Shown here piece by piece: positions 45,153 through 53,065 of a DNA stretch of 64,000 bases (positions within the stretch are counted from its first letter, which is position 1; every line of letters begins with the position of its first letter). This stretch comes from Bacillus sp. NTK074B (GTDB taxonomy: Bacteria > Bacillota > Bacilli > Bacillales > Bacillaceae_B). The stretch spans positions 1-64,000 of the forward strand of contig NZ_JAFKOH010000004.1 of assembly GCF_017303375.1 (NCBI RefSeq). The letters are read 5' to 3'. Position numbers and translations under genes: made by a program. The notes beneath the pieces are model-generated. The model was given only the letters and a program-made list of their open reading frames with translations, had not been told where the DNA came from and ran no database searches.

Positions 45153-46709
45153 TTATTTAAACACTTTTTCCTTAAACTGAGCCAGTTTTTCCAAAGAAGA
45201 TTTATCGACTTCTTCATGAAGGCTGTTGCCATGAGAATCCATCGTCACAACAGCCGTAAATCCTTCTACATTCAGGTGCCACATCGCTTCCGGAATACCG
45301 AATTGCATCAGGTCAACTCCGTCTACACCTTTGATACAATCAGCGTAATACTGAGCTGCTCCACCGATGGCATTCAGATAAACACCGCCGTGATCTTTCA
45401 AAGCAGCAAGGGTTTTCGGTCCCATACCGCCTTTTCCGATGACGGCGCGGATGCCGAAACGCTTCATGATATCGCCTTGATAAGGTTCCTCACGAATGGA
45501 CGTCGTCGGGCCCGCTGCCTTCACATGCCAGTTTCCTTTATCGTCCTTCAGCATAACCGGTCCGCAATGGTAAATGATTTGTCCGTCCAGATCAACGGGA
45601 GCGTCATTTTCACTCAGATGCTTGTGGATCGCGTCACGGCCAGTATACATGCGGCCGTTGATATGAACGACGTCTCCCACTTTCAGTTCACGGATTTTTT
45701 CTTCCGTAATCGGTGCTTCAAGAACCACTACATTTGGCTGTTCACCAGAACTTGCCGCTGCCGTTTCGAGCTCAGCAACTGAACCTTGAGTCAGGTCGAT
45801 CTTGTCGCCTTCCTGATAGAACCACTCGTCGATGCCGCCTGATGTCACATCCAACTTCACGCCTAAACGACGGAACGCCCAGCAGTTATACGCGACGGAT
45901 ACGAAGAAGCTTGCTGGGATACGATTCATGACTCCGACCTTACAGCCCAGCAGCGTCGTTTCACCACCGAATCCCATTGTTCCGATTCCAAGCTCGTTGG
46001 CATTTTCCATCACATACTCTTCCAGTTTACGAAGATCTTCGTTCGGATTCACATCCTCAACGGAACGGAATAGTTGTTCTTTTGCCAGATCATATCCGGA
46101 AGAACGATCTCCACCGATTCCAACGCCGATGAACCCGGCGCTGCAGCCCTGTCCCTGTGCCTGATACACCGAATGCATCACGCATTTACGAATCCCATCA
46201 AGGTCACGTCCTGCACGGCCCAGTCCTTCAAGCTCACACGGAAGGCTGTACTGAATGTTTTTATTTTCACAACCGCCGCCTTTTAAGATCAGGCGCGCAT
46301 CGATATAATCCTTATCCCACTGTTCGAACTTGATGACAGGCGTCCCAAGACCAAGATTGTCCCCTGAGTTCGCACCAGTTAGTGAATCTACAGAGTTCGG
46401 ACGGAGCTTTCCGTCTTTCGTTGCTTGTACCATGGCGGCATAAATCGCTTCTTTCATTTCAAGCTGATTTACGCCGACCGGTGTTTTTATTTTAAAAGTA
46501 GGAAGACCTGTATCCTGACAAATCGGCGATACATTGTCATCCGCCATCTTTACGTTGTTTGAAATGGTGTCCAGACTCATCGCTGAACGGGTTCCTGCGT
46601 TCTCACGGGCTTTCGCCGAGCGGATTGCACGTCGTACATCCCTTGGCAGGTTCGTGGACGTTTCCACAATCAAATCATACATACTTTGCTGTAATGTCTC
46701 TTTATTCAT
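45153..46709 (-). CDS. fumA: Fumarate hydratase class I
   Basis: The product has 518 residues: an N-terminal alpha domain with the 4Fe-4S cysteines in SPICQDTGLPTF, QGCSAGFIG and LLGCKVGV, and a C-terminal beta domain (GKGGMGPKTLAALKDHGGVY). It interconverts fumarate and malate and is oxygen-sensitive through its cluster. GAGGGGGAG precedes the ATG. Class I enzymes occur in some Bacillaceae besides or instead of the class II FumC/CitG. Monocistronic. Confidence 0.92.
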   Translation of the reverse strand: MNKETLQQSMYDLIVETSTNLPRDVRRAIRSAKARENAGTRSAMSLDTISNNVKMADDNVSPICQDTGLPTFKIKTPVGVNQLEMKEAIYAAMVQATKDGKLRPNSVDSLTGANSGDNLGLGTPVIKFEQWDKDYIDARLILKGGGCENKNIQYSLPCELEGLGRAGRDLDGIRKCVMHSVYQAQGQGCSAGFIGVGIGGDRSSGYDLAKEQLFRSVEDVNPNEDLRKLEEYVMENANELGIGTMGFGGETTLLGCKVGVMNRIPASFFVSVAYNCWAFRRLGVKLDVTSGGIDEWFYQEGDKIDLTQGSVAELETAAASSGEQPNVVVLEAPITEEKIRELKVGDVVHINGRMYTGRDAIHKHLSENDAPVDLDGQIIYHCGPVMLKDDKGNWHVKAAGPTTSIREEPYQGDIMKRFGIRAVIGKGGMGPKTLAALKDHGGVYLNAIGGAAQYYADCIKGVDGVDLMQFGIPEAMWHLNVEGFTAVVTMDSHGNSLHEEVDKSSLEKLAQFKEKVFK

Positions 46710-46793
46710 CGTTCTCCCCCTCTAAAGATCTCAATAACAGTCGTAATTTTCATTCATCATTATACTCCTATAAGAATGAGATTGAAAGGGATT

Positions 46794-47240
46794 TCACAAT
46801 GGAATTTCCTTCTCGAAATAACAAGAAATCTCGTCTTCTTCCATATAAGTAAACCCGTTATTTTTATAAAATTGGATGGCGTCCGCCCACTGTTTGTTTG
46901 TTTCGAGAATGAGTCTGTGAGCGCCAAGAAATCGTGCTTTGTCTTCGAGATGCTGGAGCATGATACGGCCGAGTCCACGTTTTCTGTAGGAGGATAGAAC
47001 AGACATCCGGACGATTTGATAGGTGTGATGTGACTCTTTTCTGATCGCACCTGTACAGATGATCTTGTTCTTCTCTTTTCCTACAAAAAAATGATGCTGC
47101 GTGCCGTCATATTCGAGTGAAATATCATGTATATCGGGATTAAGGGTGTGATCGATGAATCCAAAACGTTCGAGAAATCCTGAGAGGATCACATGTTTCG
47201 CCTGCTCGCTTTGATGTTTTTCGATGGGTGTGATGATCAT
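46794..47240 (-). CDS. GNAT family N-acetyltransferase
   Basis: The product has 148 residues with acetyl-CoA motif YRKRGLGRIMLQHLEDKA near residue 85 and C-terminal AIQFYKNNGFTYMEEDE. AGGAGCG precedes the ATG. The substrate is unknown. It is a single-gene unit; the upstream gap holds two kinds of short repeat. Confidence 0.87.
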   Translation of the reverse strand: MIITPIEKHQSEQAKHVILSGFLERFGFIDHTLNPDIHDISLEYDGTQHHFFVGKEKNKIICTGAIRKESHHTYQIVRMSVLSSYRKRGLGRIMLQHLEDKARFLGAHRLILETNKQWADAIQFYKNNGFTYMEEDEISCYFEKEIPL

Positions 47241-47353
47241 GGGGTGTCGCTCCTTTAATAAATAGTGTTGTATTAAAAGTTAGACATAATGATGGGGAAA
47301 TCCTGCTTGTGCATTCCTGCCTTTGGTGGTGAATAGGATGGAAGATAGGGGGG

Positions 47354-47429
47354 ATCGACCGTTTTGGGGATTTATCGACCATTCTGCTAAAAACGAGAAA
47401 TACTGACTTCCCACACCAAGGTCCGTCCC
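47354..47429. repeat. TATCGACCGTT-type tandem copies and one GGTCCGTCCC copy
   Basis: ATCGACCGTTTT (47354-47365) and TTATCGACCATT (47372-47383) are two variants of one motif; GGTCCGTCCC follows at 47420-47429, next to the terminator of the SE1561 gene. Confidence 0.6.
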
Positions 47430-47459
47430 TCAAAAAAATAAGAGCCCCAGAAAGGACTC

Positions 47460-47642
47460 CTACTCACTCTTCTTAAATTGCTCGCATTTCACTTCTATAT
47501 CATCGATCATGGCGATCAGGCGATCGATATCGTCAATGTCCGCTTGTTCGGGGTCGATAGAGTCCAGAACGTCGACGAACAGATTCAGGCGTTGTTTCAG
47601 ATAGCTTACTTGTGAGTCTTTATCATTGATAGCTTTACCCAA
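47460..47642 (-). CDS. SE1561 family small protein
   Basis: The product has 60 residues, acidic and helical: YLKQRLNLFVDVLDSIDPEQADIDDIDRLIAMIDDIE in part. The SIDPEQ and DIDRLI motifs match the SE1561 family of Firmicutes as I recall. It starts at TTG seven bases after GGAGAG. It is divergent from yfkAB. Function unknown. Confidence 0.75.
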   Translation of the reverse strand: MGKAINDKDSQVSYLKQRLNLFVDVLDSIDPEQADIDDIDRLIAMIDDIEVKCEQFKKSE

Positions 47643-47757
47643 CAGTTCTCTCTCCTTTCAATACGTTTACTATGGTAACCAATAACTTTGCGATTGACAA
47701 GGGCTGGCCCTTTCTCAATAATGGATGAGTGACTTAATCATAAAGGAGCTTTTACGA

Positions 47758-48885
47758 ATGAAAACTGAACCTCTCTCCAAGAAAATGTCCATCGACCATG
47801 ATCCTTGGGAGGCTTACTTAGACGTGGATGAGCATGGTGATATCACCCTTTCCAATATCGAATTCACCACCACCACGCTCTGCAATATGAGATGCGAGCA
47901 CTGCGCCGTCGGTTACACCCTGTCACCGAAGGACCCGAGTGCCCTGCCCATTGAACTGATCCTTGGAAAACTTGATGATATCAAGACGCTCCGTTCCCTT
48001 AGTATTACCGGCGGGGAGCCGATGATGTCCAAGAAATCCGTAGAACATTATGTACTTCCCTTACTCAAGTATGCACATTCCAGGGGCGTACATACCCAGA
48101 TCAATTCGAACTTGACCCTGGACCTTGACCGCTATTTGATGATCGCCCCGTACCTCGATGTTCTGCACATCTCCCATAACTGGGGAACGATCGATGAATT
48201 CATCGATGTCGGATTTGCCAATATGGAGCGGAAACCAACGAGGGATCAGCGCAGGAAACTATTTGACCGCATGATTGACAACAGCCGTGCATTGTCCGAA
48301 CGCGGAGTGCTTGTTTCAGCGGAAACCATGTTAAATAAAAACACTCTGCCGTACCTGGAAAAAATCCACCGGCAGGTAGTCGACGAAATGAATTGCGGTC
48401 GTCATGAAATTCACCCGATGTATCCATCGGACTTTGCTTCGAGCCTGGAAACCCTTACGTTGGAGGAAACACGTGAAGCCATCCGTGATATTCTTGCGTT
48501 TCGCGATGAGAATGTGTGGATGCTGTTCGGGACTCTACCTTTCTATCCGTGCAGCTCTTCACGAGAAGATCTGGATTTTCTGAAGGAACTATATTCGGCA
48601 AAGAAGGTGAGCGTACGAAATGACCCGGACGGCCGTTCCCGTCTGAACGTTAACATCTTTACCGGAGACGTCATCGTCACGGACTTTGGCGACACCCCGC
48701 CACTTGGAAATATCATAAACGATACGCTACCGGACATTTTTGAAAAATGGAAGGAGCAGCCCTTAGCGAAAGAACTGAACTGCCACTGTCCAATGGCCCG
48801 CTGCCTTGGACCAAACGTGCTTGTAAAGTCGATGTATTATCAGGATGTAGACTTTTCGAAGCGTGAAGCGAAGATTTCTCGGTAA
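47758..48885 (+). CDS. yfkAB: Radical SAM protein YfkAB
   Basis: The product has 375 residues. Radical SAM cysteines are in TTTTLCNMRCEHCAVGYTL near residues 40-55, with SITGGEPMM after. A C-terminal Cys cluster NCHCPMARCLGPN may hold an auxiliary iron-sulfur centre. In B. subtilis 168 the gene was first split as yfkA and yfkB; here it is whole. GGAG before the ATG at 47758 sets the start. Followed by yfkD and chaA homologues, as in B. subtilis. The reaction is unknown. Confidence 0.85.
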   Translation: MKTEPLSKKMSIDHDPWEAYLDVDEHGDITLSNIEFTTTTLCNMRCEHCAVGYTLSPKDPSALPIELILGKLDDIKTLRSLSITGGEPMMSKKSVEHYVLPLLKYAHSRGVHTQINSNLTLDLDRYLMIAPYLDVLHISHNWGTIDEFIDVGFANMERKPTRDQRRKLFDRMIDNSRALSERGVLVSAETMLNKNTLPYLEKIHRQVVDEMNCGRHEIHPMYPSDFASSLETLTLEETREAIRDILAFRDENVWMLFGTLPFYPCSSSREDLDFLKELYSAKKVSVRNDPDGRSRLNVNIFTGDVIVTDFGDTPPLGNIINDTLPDIFEKWKEQPLAKELNCHCPMARCLGPNVLVKSMYYQDVDFSKREAKISR

Positions 48886-48897
48886 AGGAAGGTGGAG

Positions 48898-48928
48898 GCT
48901 CAAATCTGTAGTAGATTTGGGCTTTTTT
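48898..48928 (+). terminator. Terminator of yfkAB
   Basis: GCTCAAATCT pairs with AGATTTGGGC (one G-T pair), followed by T6. Confidence 0.85.
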
Positions 48929-49054
48929 GATAGCTGAGGTACGGTCGTACCCTTGGAGAACAATTTCTCTTTCCTTCAGGGAACTTGTGCCTCTTGCAAC
49001 CAAACTCGTGCCAAATGATAAACCTGGTCCCGGTTCCACACTATCTCTACGGGA

Positions 49055-49127
49055 GGTCCGTCCCTCTAAATACATCTTTAAACCCTTATTCTTCAGGCTT
49101 TCCACCTCTAAAATTAAGGTCCGTCCC
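49055..49127. repeat. Two GGTCCGTCCC repeat copies
   Basis: Copies at 49055-49064 and 49118-49127 face the same way, 63 bp apart, between yfkAB and a small membrane protein gene. Confidence 0.7.
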
Positions 49128-49145
49128 TCAACTCTATCTCCTCAT

Positions 49146-49181
49146 AAAAAACACCACGGATGTCCATCCGAGGTGTTTTTT
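49146..49181. terminator. Two-tier bidirectional terminator
   Basis: AAAAAACACC (49146-49155) pairs with GGTGTTTTTT (49172-49181), with an inner CGGATG/CATCCG stem. It overlaps the stop codon of the small minus-strand gene. Confidence 0.85.
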
Positions 49182-49353
49182 ATCCGATGGGTTCGCGGTC
49201 TTGTTTGGTGGTGATTTTTTCCATTGCCGGATCCATGACATTGTATTTTTGTTTTTTGATTTCAGCATAGATCTTGGCTCTTCTCGCTCCGAACCATACA
49301 CGTAATGTGATGAAAGCGATTAATAGACCTCCAAAAATAAGTAAATAATTCAT
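49180..49353 (-). CDS. Small membrane-anchored protein, 57 residues
   Basis: ATG at 49353 follows GGAGAG by five bases. One helix (YLLIFGGLLIAFITLRVWF) is followed by a charged tail (GARRAKIYAEIKKQKYNVMD, then TTKQDREPIG). It ends in the terminator stem. Good start site, single clean frame and own terminator support a real gene. Function unknown; lies in the yfk-like block. Confidence 0.7.
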   Translation of the reverse strand: MNYLLIFGGLLIAFITLRVWFGARRAKIYAEIKKQKYNVMDPAMEKITTKQDREPIG

Positions 49354-49457
49354 TGTATCTCTCCTTTAATTCTGAATATTCTAATTATTATAACATATTG
49401 AAGAAAATAATAAAAGAGTGAAATAAGTTTTACCCCATTTCACTCTTCTTTAAACCT

Positions 49458-50300
49458 TTATCTTGGTGTCTCACTGGCCATGAAGCCAAAATGGACGTGA
49501 TCCTGAACTGGAATCCAGGCGCCGACTCCTTGAGACGTAACGTTTTTGACGATGATGGAGCGTTTGGTTCCTTTCATGACGAGGTAGACTTCCCCGTACG
49601 TCACTTTTCCTTTTTCATTGATGGCCGGGGCGTAAGCATATAAGTAACCAAGTCGTTTAGGTGAGATATTGTATACCTGATCCTTCTTCGTCCCTGCCCC
49701 GACGATGGTTTGGAAAGCAAGAGGCAGCTTGGATTTATCCATGGCTTTGATGAGCATCATTTTTTCTACATCATCAGCATGTGGAACCTTTGCCGTTAGT
49801 CCACCTTTTACAACCTTCTGTGCTTCCTGGACGTAGTGAATTTGGTAATTATTCTTTCCTCCGCGGTTATCAAAGTAATTCGTATTCACCTTTTGATACT
49901 CCCAGTTTGGAGATGTTTCCGTTGATGCATAGTTCAGCGGCCATTCCCCGAGATAGATCGTGGCACGAAGTCCGATCGTCGGTGCTTTATTGACGGTGGA
50001 TTCGTTCAACATGCGGATCAGATTCGGATTTTCGATTCTCACATTAGAGGTTTCGATTAATTCCTGACTCCATTCGCTCGGTTGAAGATACGGCTGATCC
50101 TGTGTGGAGTTCGGATACGTATTTTCCTTGGCGATATTCAATACTGAGTTCGGGACCTTTATAGAGGTATCCTCCACTGACTGTGGAGTTTTCTCCGTTT
50201 TTGGTTTACTTTCTTTTTTGGGACTATTTGCAGCATGAATCCCAGTAGTGGCAACGAAAAATGCGAGAATGACCATAAGAGCAGTGCGCATTAGTTTCAT
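49458..50300 (-). CDS. yfkD: YfkD family exported protein
   Basis: The product has 280 residues. A signal peptide ends near GIHAANS (about residue 24). A Lys/Pro/Ser-rich linker leads to the YfkD domain: SVLNIAKENTYPNSTQDQPYLQPSEWSQ in part, ATIYLGEWPLNYAS and the end GVGAWIPVQDHVHFGFMAS. AAAGGAG sets the start at 50300. Position between yfkAB and chaA agrees with B. subtilis. Function unknown. Confidence 0.85.
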   Translation of the reverse strand: MKLMRTALMVILAFFVATTGIHAANSPKKESKPKTEKTPQSVEDTSIKVPNSVLNIAKENTYPNSTQDQPYLQPSEWSQELIETSNVRIENPNLIRMLNESTVNKAPTIGLRATIYLGEWPLNYASTETSPNWEYQKVNTNYFDNRGGKNNYQIHYVQEAQKVVKGGLTAKVPHADDVEKMMLIKAMDKSKLPLAFQTIVGAGTKKDQVYNISPKRLGYLYAYAPAINEKGKVTYGEVYLVMKGTKRSIIVKNVTSQGVGAWIPVQDHVHFGFMASETPR

Positions 50301-50392
50301 GATTGTGACTCCTTTCAATCTTAGCTTAAGGGTTTGCCGTTAGTTTTTCCTAGAACCATTACCTTATCCCAAAAACTTTACTTGAAAGAATA

Positions 50393-50421
50393 TTTACAAC
50401 ATTCAAATTATATCTTATACT
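50393..50421 (+). promoter_or_regulatory. Promoter of a candidate small RNA
   Basis: -35 TTTACA (50393-50398), exactly 17 bases, -10 TATACT (50416-50421), plus strand. No supported plus-strand gene follows for 1.4 kb. Confidence 0.55.
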
Positions 50422-50427
50422 ATCAAT

Positions 50428-50531
50428 GAAGAGGGAACGCCAGAGCTTCTCCTACAAAGCAGGCGTTCTCAATCATTCCTACATTCCCTAAAAAAGCAGT
50501 GGAATCCGTTATTGGGTTTCACTGCTTTTTT
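50428..50531 (+). ncRNA. Candidate small RNA, about 104 nt
   Basis: From the predicted start the transcript would fold a 9-bp hairpin (GGGAACGCC with GGCGTTCTC), leave a single-stranded pyrimidine-rich stretch (CATTCCTACATTCCCT), and end in a strong terminator (AAAAAAGCAGTG with CACTGCTTTTTT, 50490-50531). This promoter, hairpin, C-rich strand and terminator order is typical of base-pairing regulatory RNAs in Bacillus. A 21-codon frame from ATG at 50426 has no ribosome-binding site. No expression evidence is available. Confidence 0.45.
50490..50531. terminator. Bidirectional terminator
   Basis: A 12-bp perfect stem with A6/T6 runs on both sides; serves the candidate RNA on the plus strand and a 43-codon gene on the minus strand. 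Confidence 0.85.
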
Positions 50532-50650
50532 AATCGTGCTCCAAACTGCTCCAACCGGGGGACCGGATTTGTACAGCCCTTGTAGGGATAGATGCCCGGA
50601 CATCCTTTAGGCAGTAAATCGACTGAGCACTCACTCTTCTTCTTTTTCAC
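50519..50650 (-). CDS. Small cysteine-containing protein, 43 residues
   Basis: GTG at 50650 follows AGGGGTG by seven bases. The product has a KKKKSEC start and cysteines at 8, 17 and 26 in CSVDLLPKGCPGIYPYKGC, then PVPRLEQFGARLKKQ. The C-x8-C-x8-C spacing is regular and may bind metal or form disulfides; there is no signal peptide. The gene ends in a strong terminator. I do not recognise a family. Confidence 0.6.
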   Translation of the reverse strand: MKKKKSECSVDLLPKGCPGIYPYKGCTNPVPRLEQFGARLKKQ

Positions 50651-50732
50651 ATTGATTCACCCCTATGCACACATTATTTCTATATACTATTCAAAAGCGT
50701 ACAGGCGGTCCTCACAAAGTGTAGCCCAATAG

Positions 50733-50764
50733 AAAAAAGCCCCGGCGAAGAACCTCCGGGGCTT
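50733..50764 (-). terminator. Terminator of chaA
   Basis: AAGCCCCGG and CCGGGGCTT form a 9-bp stem, with a minus-strand T6 run. Confidence 0.9.
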
Positions 50765-50768
50765 GTGT

Positions 50769-51824
50769 TCAGAGTAAATAAAATCCAATTCCCATTATGA
50801 AATATGCAGCAAGAAGGGTCAAGCCTTCAAACCAGTTGGTTTCCCCGTCATTGGAAATAATGACGGTAAGCAACACGGCAGACACCATCGCCACAAGTTC
50901 AGGCAGCGTAAACACAAGGGACATGCTCTTTTCAAAGAATAACGAAATCAGCACAAGTACAGGTGCCACAAACATAGCGACCTGCAGGGTTGAACCGACG
51001 GCAATCTCAACAGCGACATCCATCTTGTTCTTATACGCCATGATCACAGCCGAAGCATGCTCAGCTGCATTCCCGACGATGGCGACGATGATGACCCCGA
51101 TGAAGAGCTCACTCCAGCCGAAGGCTTCCCCTACCTCTTCAAAGGTATGGACAAGTCGTTCGGAAACATAGGCAACGGCAAGCGTCGATAAAGCCAGGAT
51201 AAGCAACGCCTTCCCCTTACTCCACTCCGGTTCTTCATCATGATCGTGAGTTTCTCCCCCTTCACTCTGATACACTCCGCGGTGAGTGACAAGTTTGAAG
51301 AAGAGGGCAAATAGATAAAGGAGGATCAGAATGACCGAGATTCCGATGGATAGATTCATGGTCTTCCCTTCATTCATCTCCATGGAGAATACTTCCGGAA
51401 TGACGAATGCCACGATGATGGCGAACATGAGGAGACCGGAATTATGACGGGCATCGAACACGTTGAACTTCTGGCGTTTAAATTTCACGCCCCCCACGAA
51501 GAAGGAAAGTCCCGCAACCAGAAGGAGATTTCCAAGGACAGATCCTGTCAGGGAAGCCAAAACGACTCCGATCAAACCGGCTTTAAGTGCAAAGATGGAA
51601 ATGATCAGTTCGACAGCGTTTCCGAATGTGGCATTGAGTAGTCCACCGATGCGGGGCCCCGACACAACGGCCAAACTTTCCGTCGCCCTTCCCATAAAGG
51701 CTGCCAATGCGATAATGGTGACACAGTAAACGACGAACATGATGACACTTGGCCAATGAAGCAGGGAGCCGATCACCGAAACCGGGACACCTGCGAATAC
51801 GAGCAGAGTAAATACTTTATTCAC
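50769..51824 (-). CDS. chaA: Calcium/proton exchanger (CAX family, ChaA/YfkE)
   Basis: The product has 351 residues and 11 helices in two repeats, each with the ion-binding motif: GNAVELIISIFALKAG and GNAAEHASAVIMAYKN. An acidic His-containing loop (GGETHDHDEEPEW) lies between them. It extrudes Ca2+ in exchange for protons. GTG at 51824 after AAGGAAGG gives 351 residues, the B. subtilis YfkE length; the longer frame to 51896 is unlikely. Order with yfkD and a yfkF-like gene matches B. subtilis. Confidence 0.92.
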   Translation of the reverse strand: MNKVFTLLVFAGVPVSVIGSLLHWPSVIMFVVYCVTIIALAAFMGRATESLAVVSGPRIGGLLNATFGNAVELIISIFALKAGLIGVVLASLTGSVLGNLLLVAGLSFFVGGVKFKRQKFNVFDARHNSGLLMFAIIVAFVIPEVFSMEMNEGKTMNLSIGISVILILLYLFALFFKLVTHRGVYQSEGGETHDHDEEPEWSKGKALLILALSTLAVAYVSERLVHTFEEVGEAFGWSELFIGVIIVAIVGNAAEHASAVIMAYKNKMDVAVEIAVGSTLQVAMFVAPVLVLISLFFEKSMSLVFTLPELVAMVSAVLLTVIISNDGETNWFEGLTLLAAYFIMGIGFYLL

Positions 51825-51911
51825 GTTAACGATCCTTCCTTTTGCAGAAATTTGGTTAAAACAGTCCTGTTTAGACACATTATAGATAGAACCCATTTAG
51901 GAGGAATAGTA

Positions 51912-52325
51912 ATGGCACAATCCTTGAAAGATAAAATTGTAGAACTGTTTTCCCATCATCAGATCGGCACCCTTGCCACGATCCGTGACAACAAACCGTA
52001 CTCACGGTTTATGATGTTCGATCATGACGATCTTACTCTTTACACGGCAACCAACGAACATGCCCATAAGGCAGAAGATATCGCACAGAACCCTCATGTT
52101 CATATCCTTCTAGGCTATGACCGTGATTCCAATCACGAACATTATGTAGAAATCGAGGCTGAGGCATCGGTAGAAGAATCACCCGAGCTCAAAGCGAAAT
52201 TCTGGAATGAAAAGCTCAAACACTGGATCGCAAGTCCCGACGATCCCGAATACCTGCTCCTCAAACTCACCCCCAAAACCATCCTCTACTTCGAAAAACC
52301 TGGAAGCGAACCCCAGGAGCTGTAG
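51912..52325 (+). CDS. Pyridoxamine 5'-phosphate oxidase-like family protein (general stress protein 26/YdaG type)
   Basis: The product has 137 residues with a split-barrel flavin-binding fold: IGTLATIRDNKPYSRFMMFDHDDLTLY in part, PHVHILLGYD and LKLTPKTILYFEKPG. YdaG-type proteins bind FMN and belong to the stress regulon of B. subtilis. AGGAGG precedes the ATG at 51912, and the longer open frame upstream overlaps the chaA promoter. Reaction unknown. Confidence 0.85.
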   Translation: MAQSLKDKIVELFSHHQIGTLATIRDNKPYSRFMMFDHDDLTLYTATNEHAHKAEDIAQNPHVHILLGYDRDSNHEHYVEIEAEASVEESPELKAKFWNEKLKHWIASPDDPEYLLLKLTPKTILYFEKPGSEPQEL

Positions 52326-52329
52326 AAGA

Positions 52330-52542
52330 GGGACGGACCTCAAAATAGAAGAGATAAAATAGAGTTGTTGTTCTTTCAGGGGACGGACCTTCGAATGGGT
52401 AGAGACGTACAAGGGTTTCTATCCATTCGAAGGTCCGTCCCTCATCTATCCACTCACTTCAGACGAATTCCTGTTTCATTAGGGACGGACCTCCACACAA
52501 CGATAAACCTCTCGTCCCCATCACCAGATAGAGGTCCGTCCC
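52330..52542. repeat. Cluster of five GGGACGGACC copies forming two hairpins
   Basis: A single copy is at 52330-52339. A pair at 52380-52389/52432-52441 extends to perfect 19-bp arms (GGGACGGACCTTCGAATGG and inverse) around a 24-base loop. A second pair at 52482-52491/52533-52542 has 13-bp arms. The block fills the gap between the YdaG-type and OsmC genes and may stop transcription from both sides. Confidence 0.9.
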
Positions 52543-52552
52543 TCCAAACTCC

Positions 52553-52936
52553 TTATCCCACCAATTCAAATGTTTCTTCAATCTTAATGCTGTCCTGCAC
52601 CGATTGCACCATGGAGCAGTTCTTTCGTGTAAGCTTCATAGCCTTTTCAATCTTCGCTTCGTCAAGGTCCGTCCCTCTAATCGTGAAGTGGAGGGAGATG
52701 GCTTCGACGCGGTTGGCTTCGTCTTCGTTGCGGGTGACGTCGGCTTTGATGTGGATGTCTTCAAATGGAATGCGCATCTTTTCCAGTACTTTACGAAGCA
52801 CGCCCCCACTGCAGACGGCAACGGATGAAACGAGTAGTTGGAACGGACGGAATCCATATTCTTCGTTACCCGATACCTCCAGTTTGCCAAACCCTAAATC
52901 TGTGTAAAAACCGCCTTCTTGCATTTTATATTCCAT
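52553..52936 (-). CDS. OsmC family protein
   Basis: The product has 127 residues. The OsmC/Ohr cysteines are present: VSSVAVCSGGVL (about C42) and KNCSMVQSV (about C107). Family members reduce organic peroxides or act as thiol-dependent redox proteins. GGAAGGAA lies before the ATG. The codons for RGTDL contain an exact copy of the intergenic GGGACGGACC repeat core (52677-52686 on the plus strand). Confidence 0.87.
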   Translation of the reverse strand: MEYKMQEGGFYTDLGFGKLEVSGNEEYGFRPFQLLVSSVAVCSGGVLRKVLEKMRIPFEDIHIKADVTRNEDEANRVEAISLHFTIRGTDLDEAKIEKAMKLTRKNCSMVQSVQDSIKIEETFELVG

Positions 52937-53065
52937 TTCTTCTTCATTCCTTCCTTATTGTGTTAGTAGATGTTTTGATTTTACTCTATTCCCCCCGTAT
53001 TGCCAAACATTGCAATTGAGGGTACCATCAAAGAAGATATTTACTACGATTGGGAGTTTTGACAA

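Noticed and set aside
50426..50491. 21-codon frame inside the candidate small RNA
   Set aside because: The ATG would lie at the very 5' end of the transcript with no ribosome-binding site.
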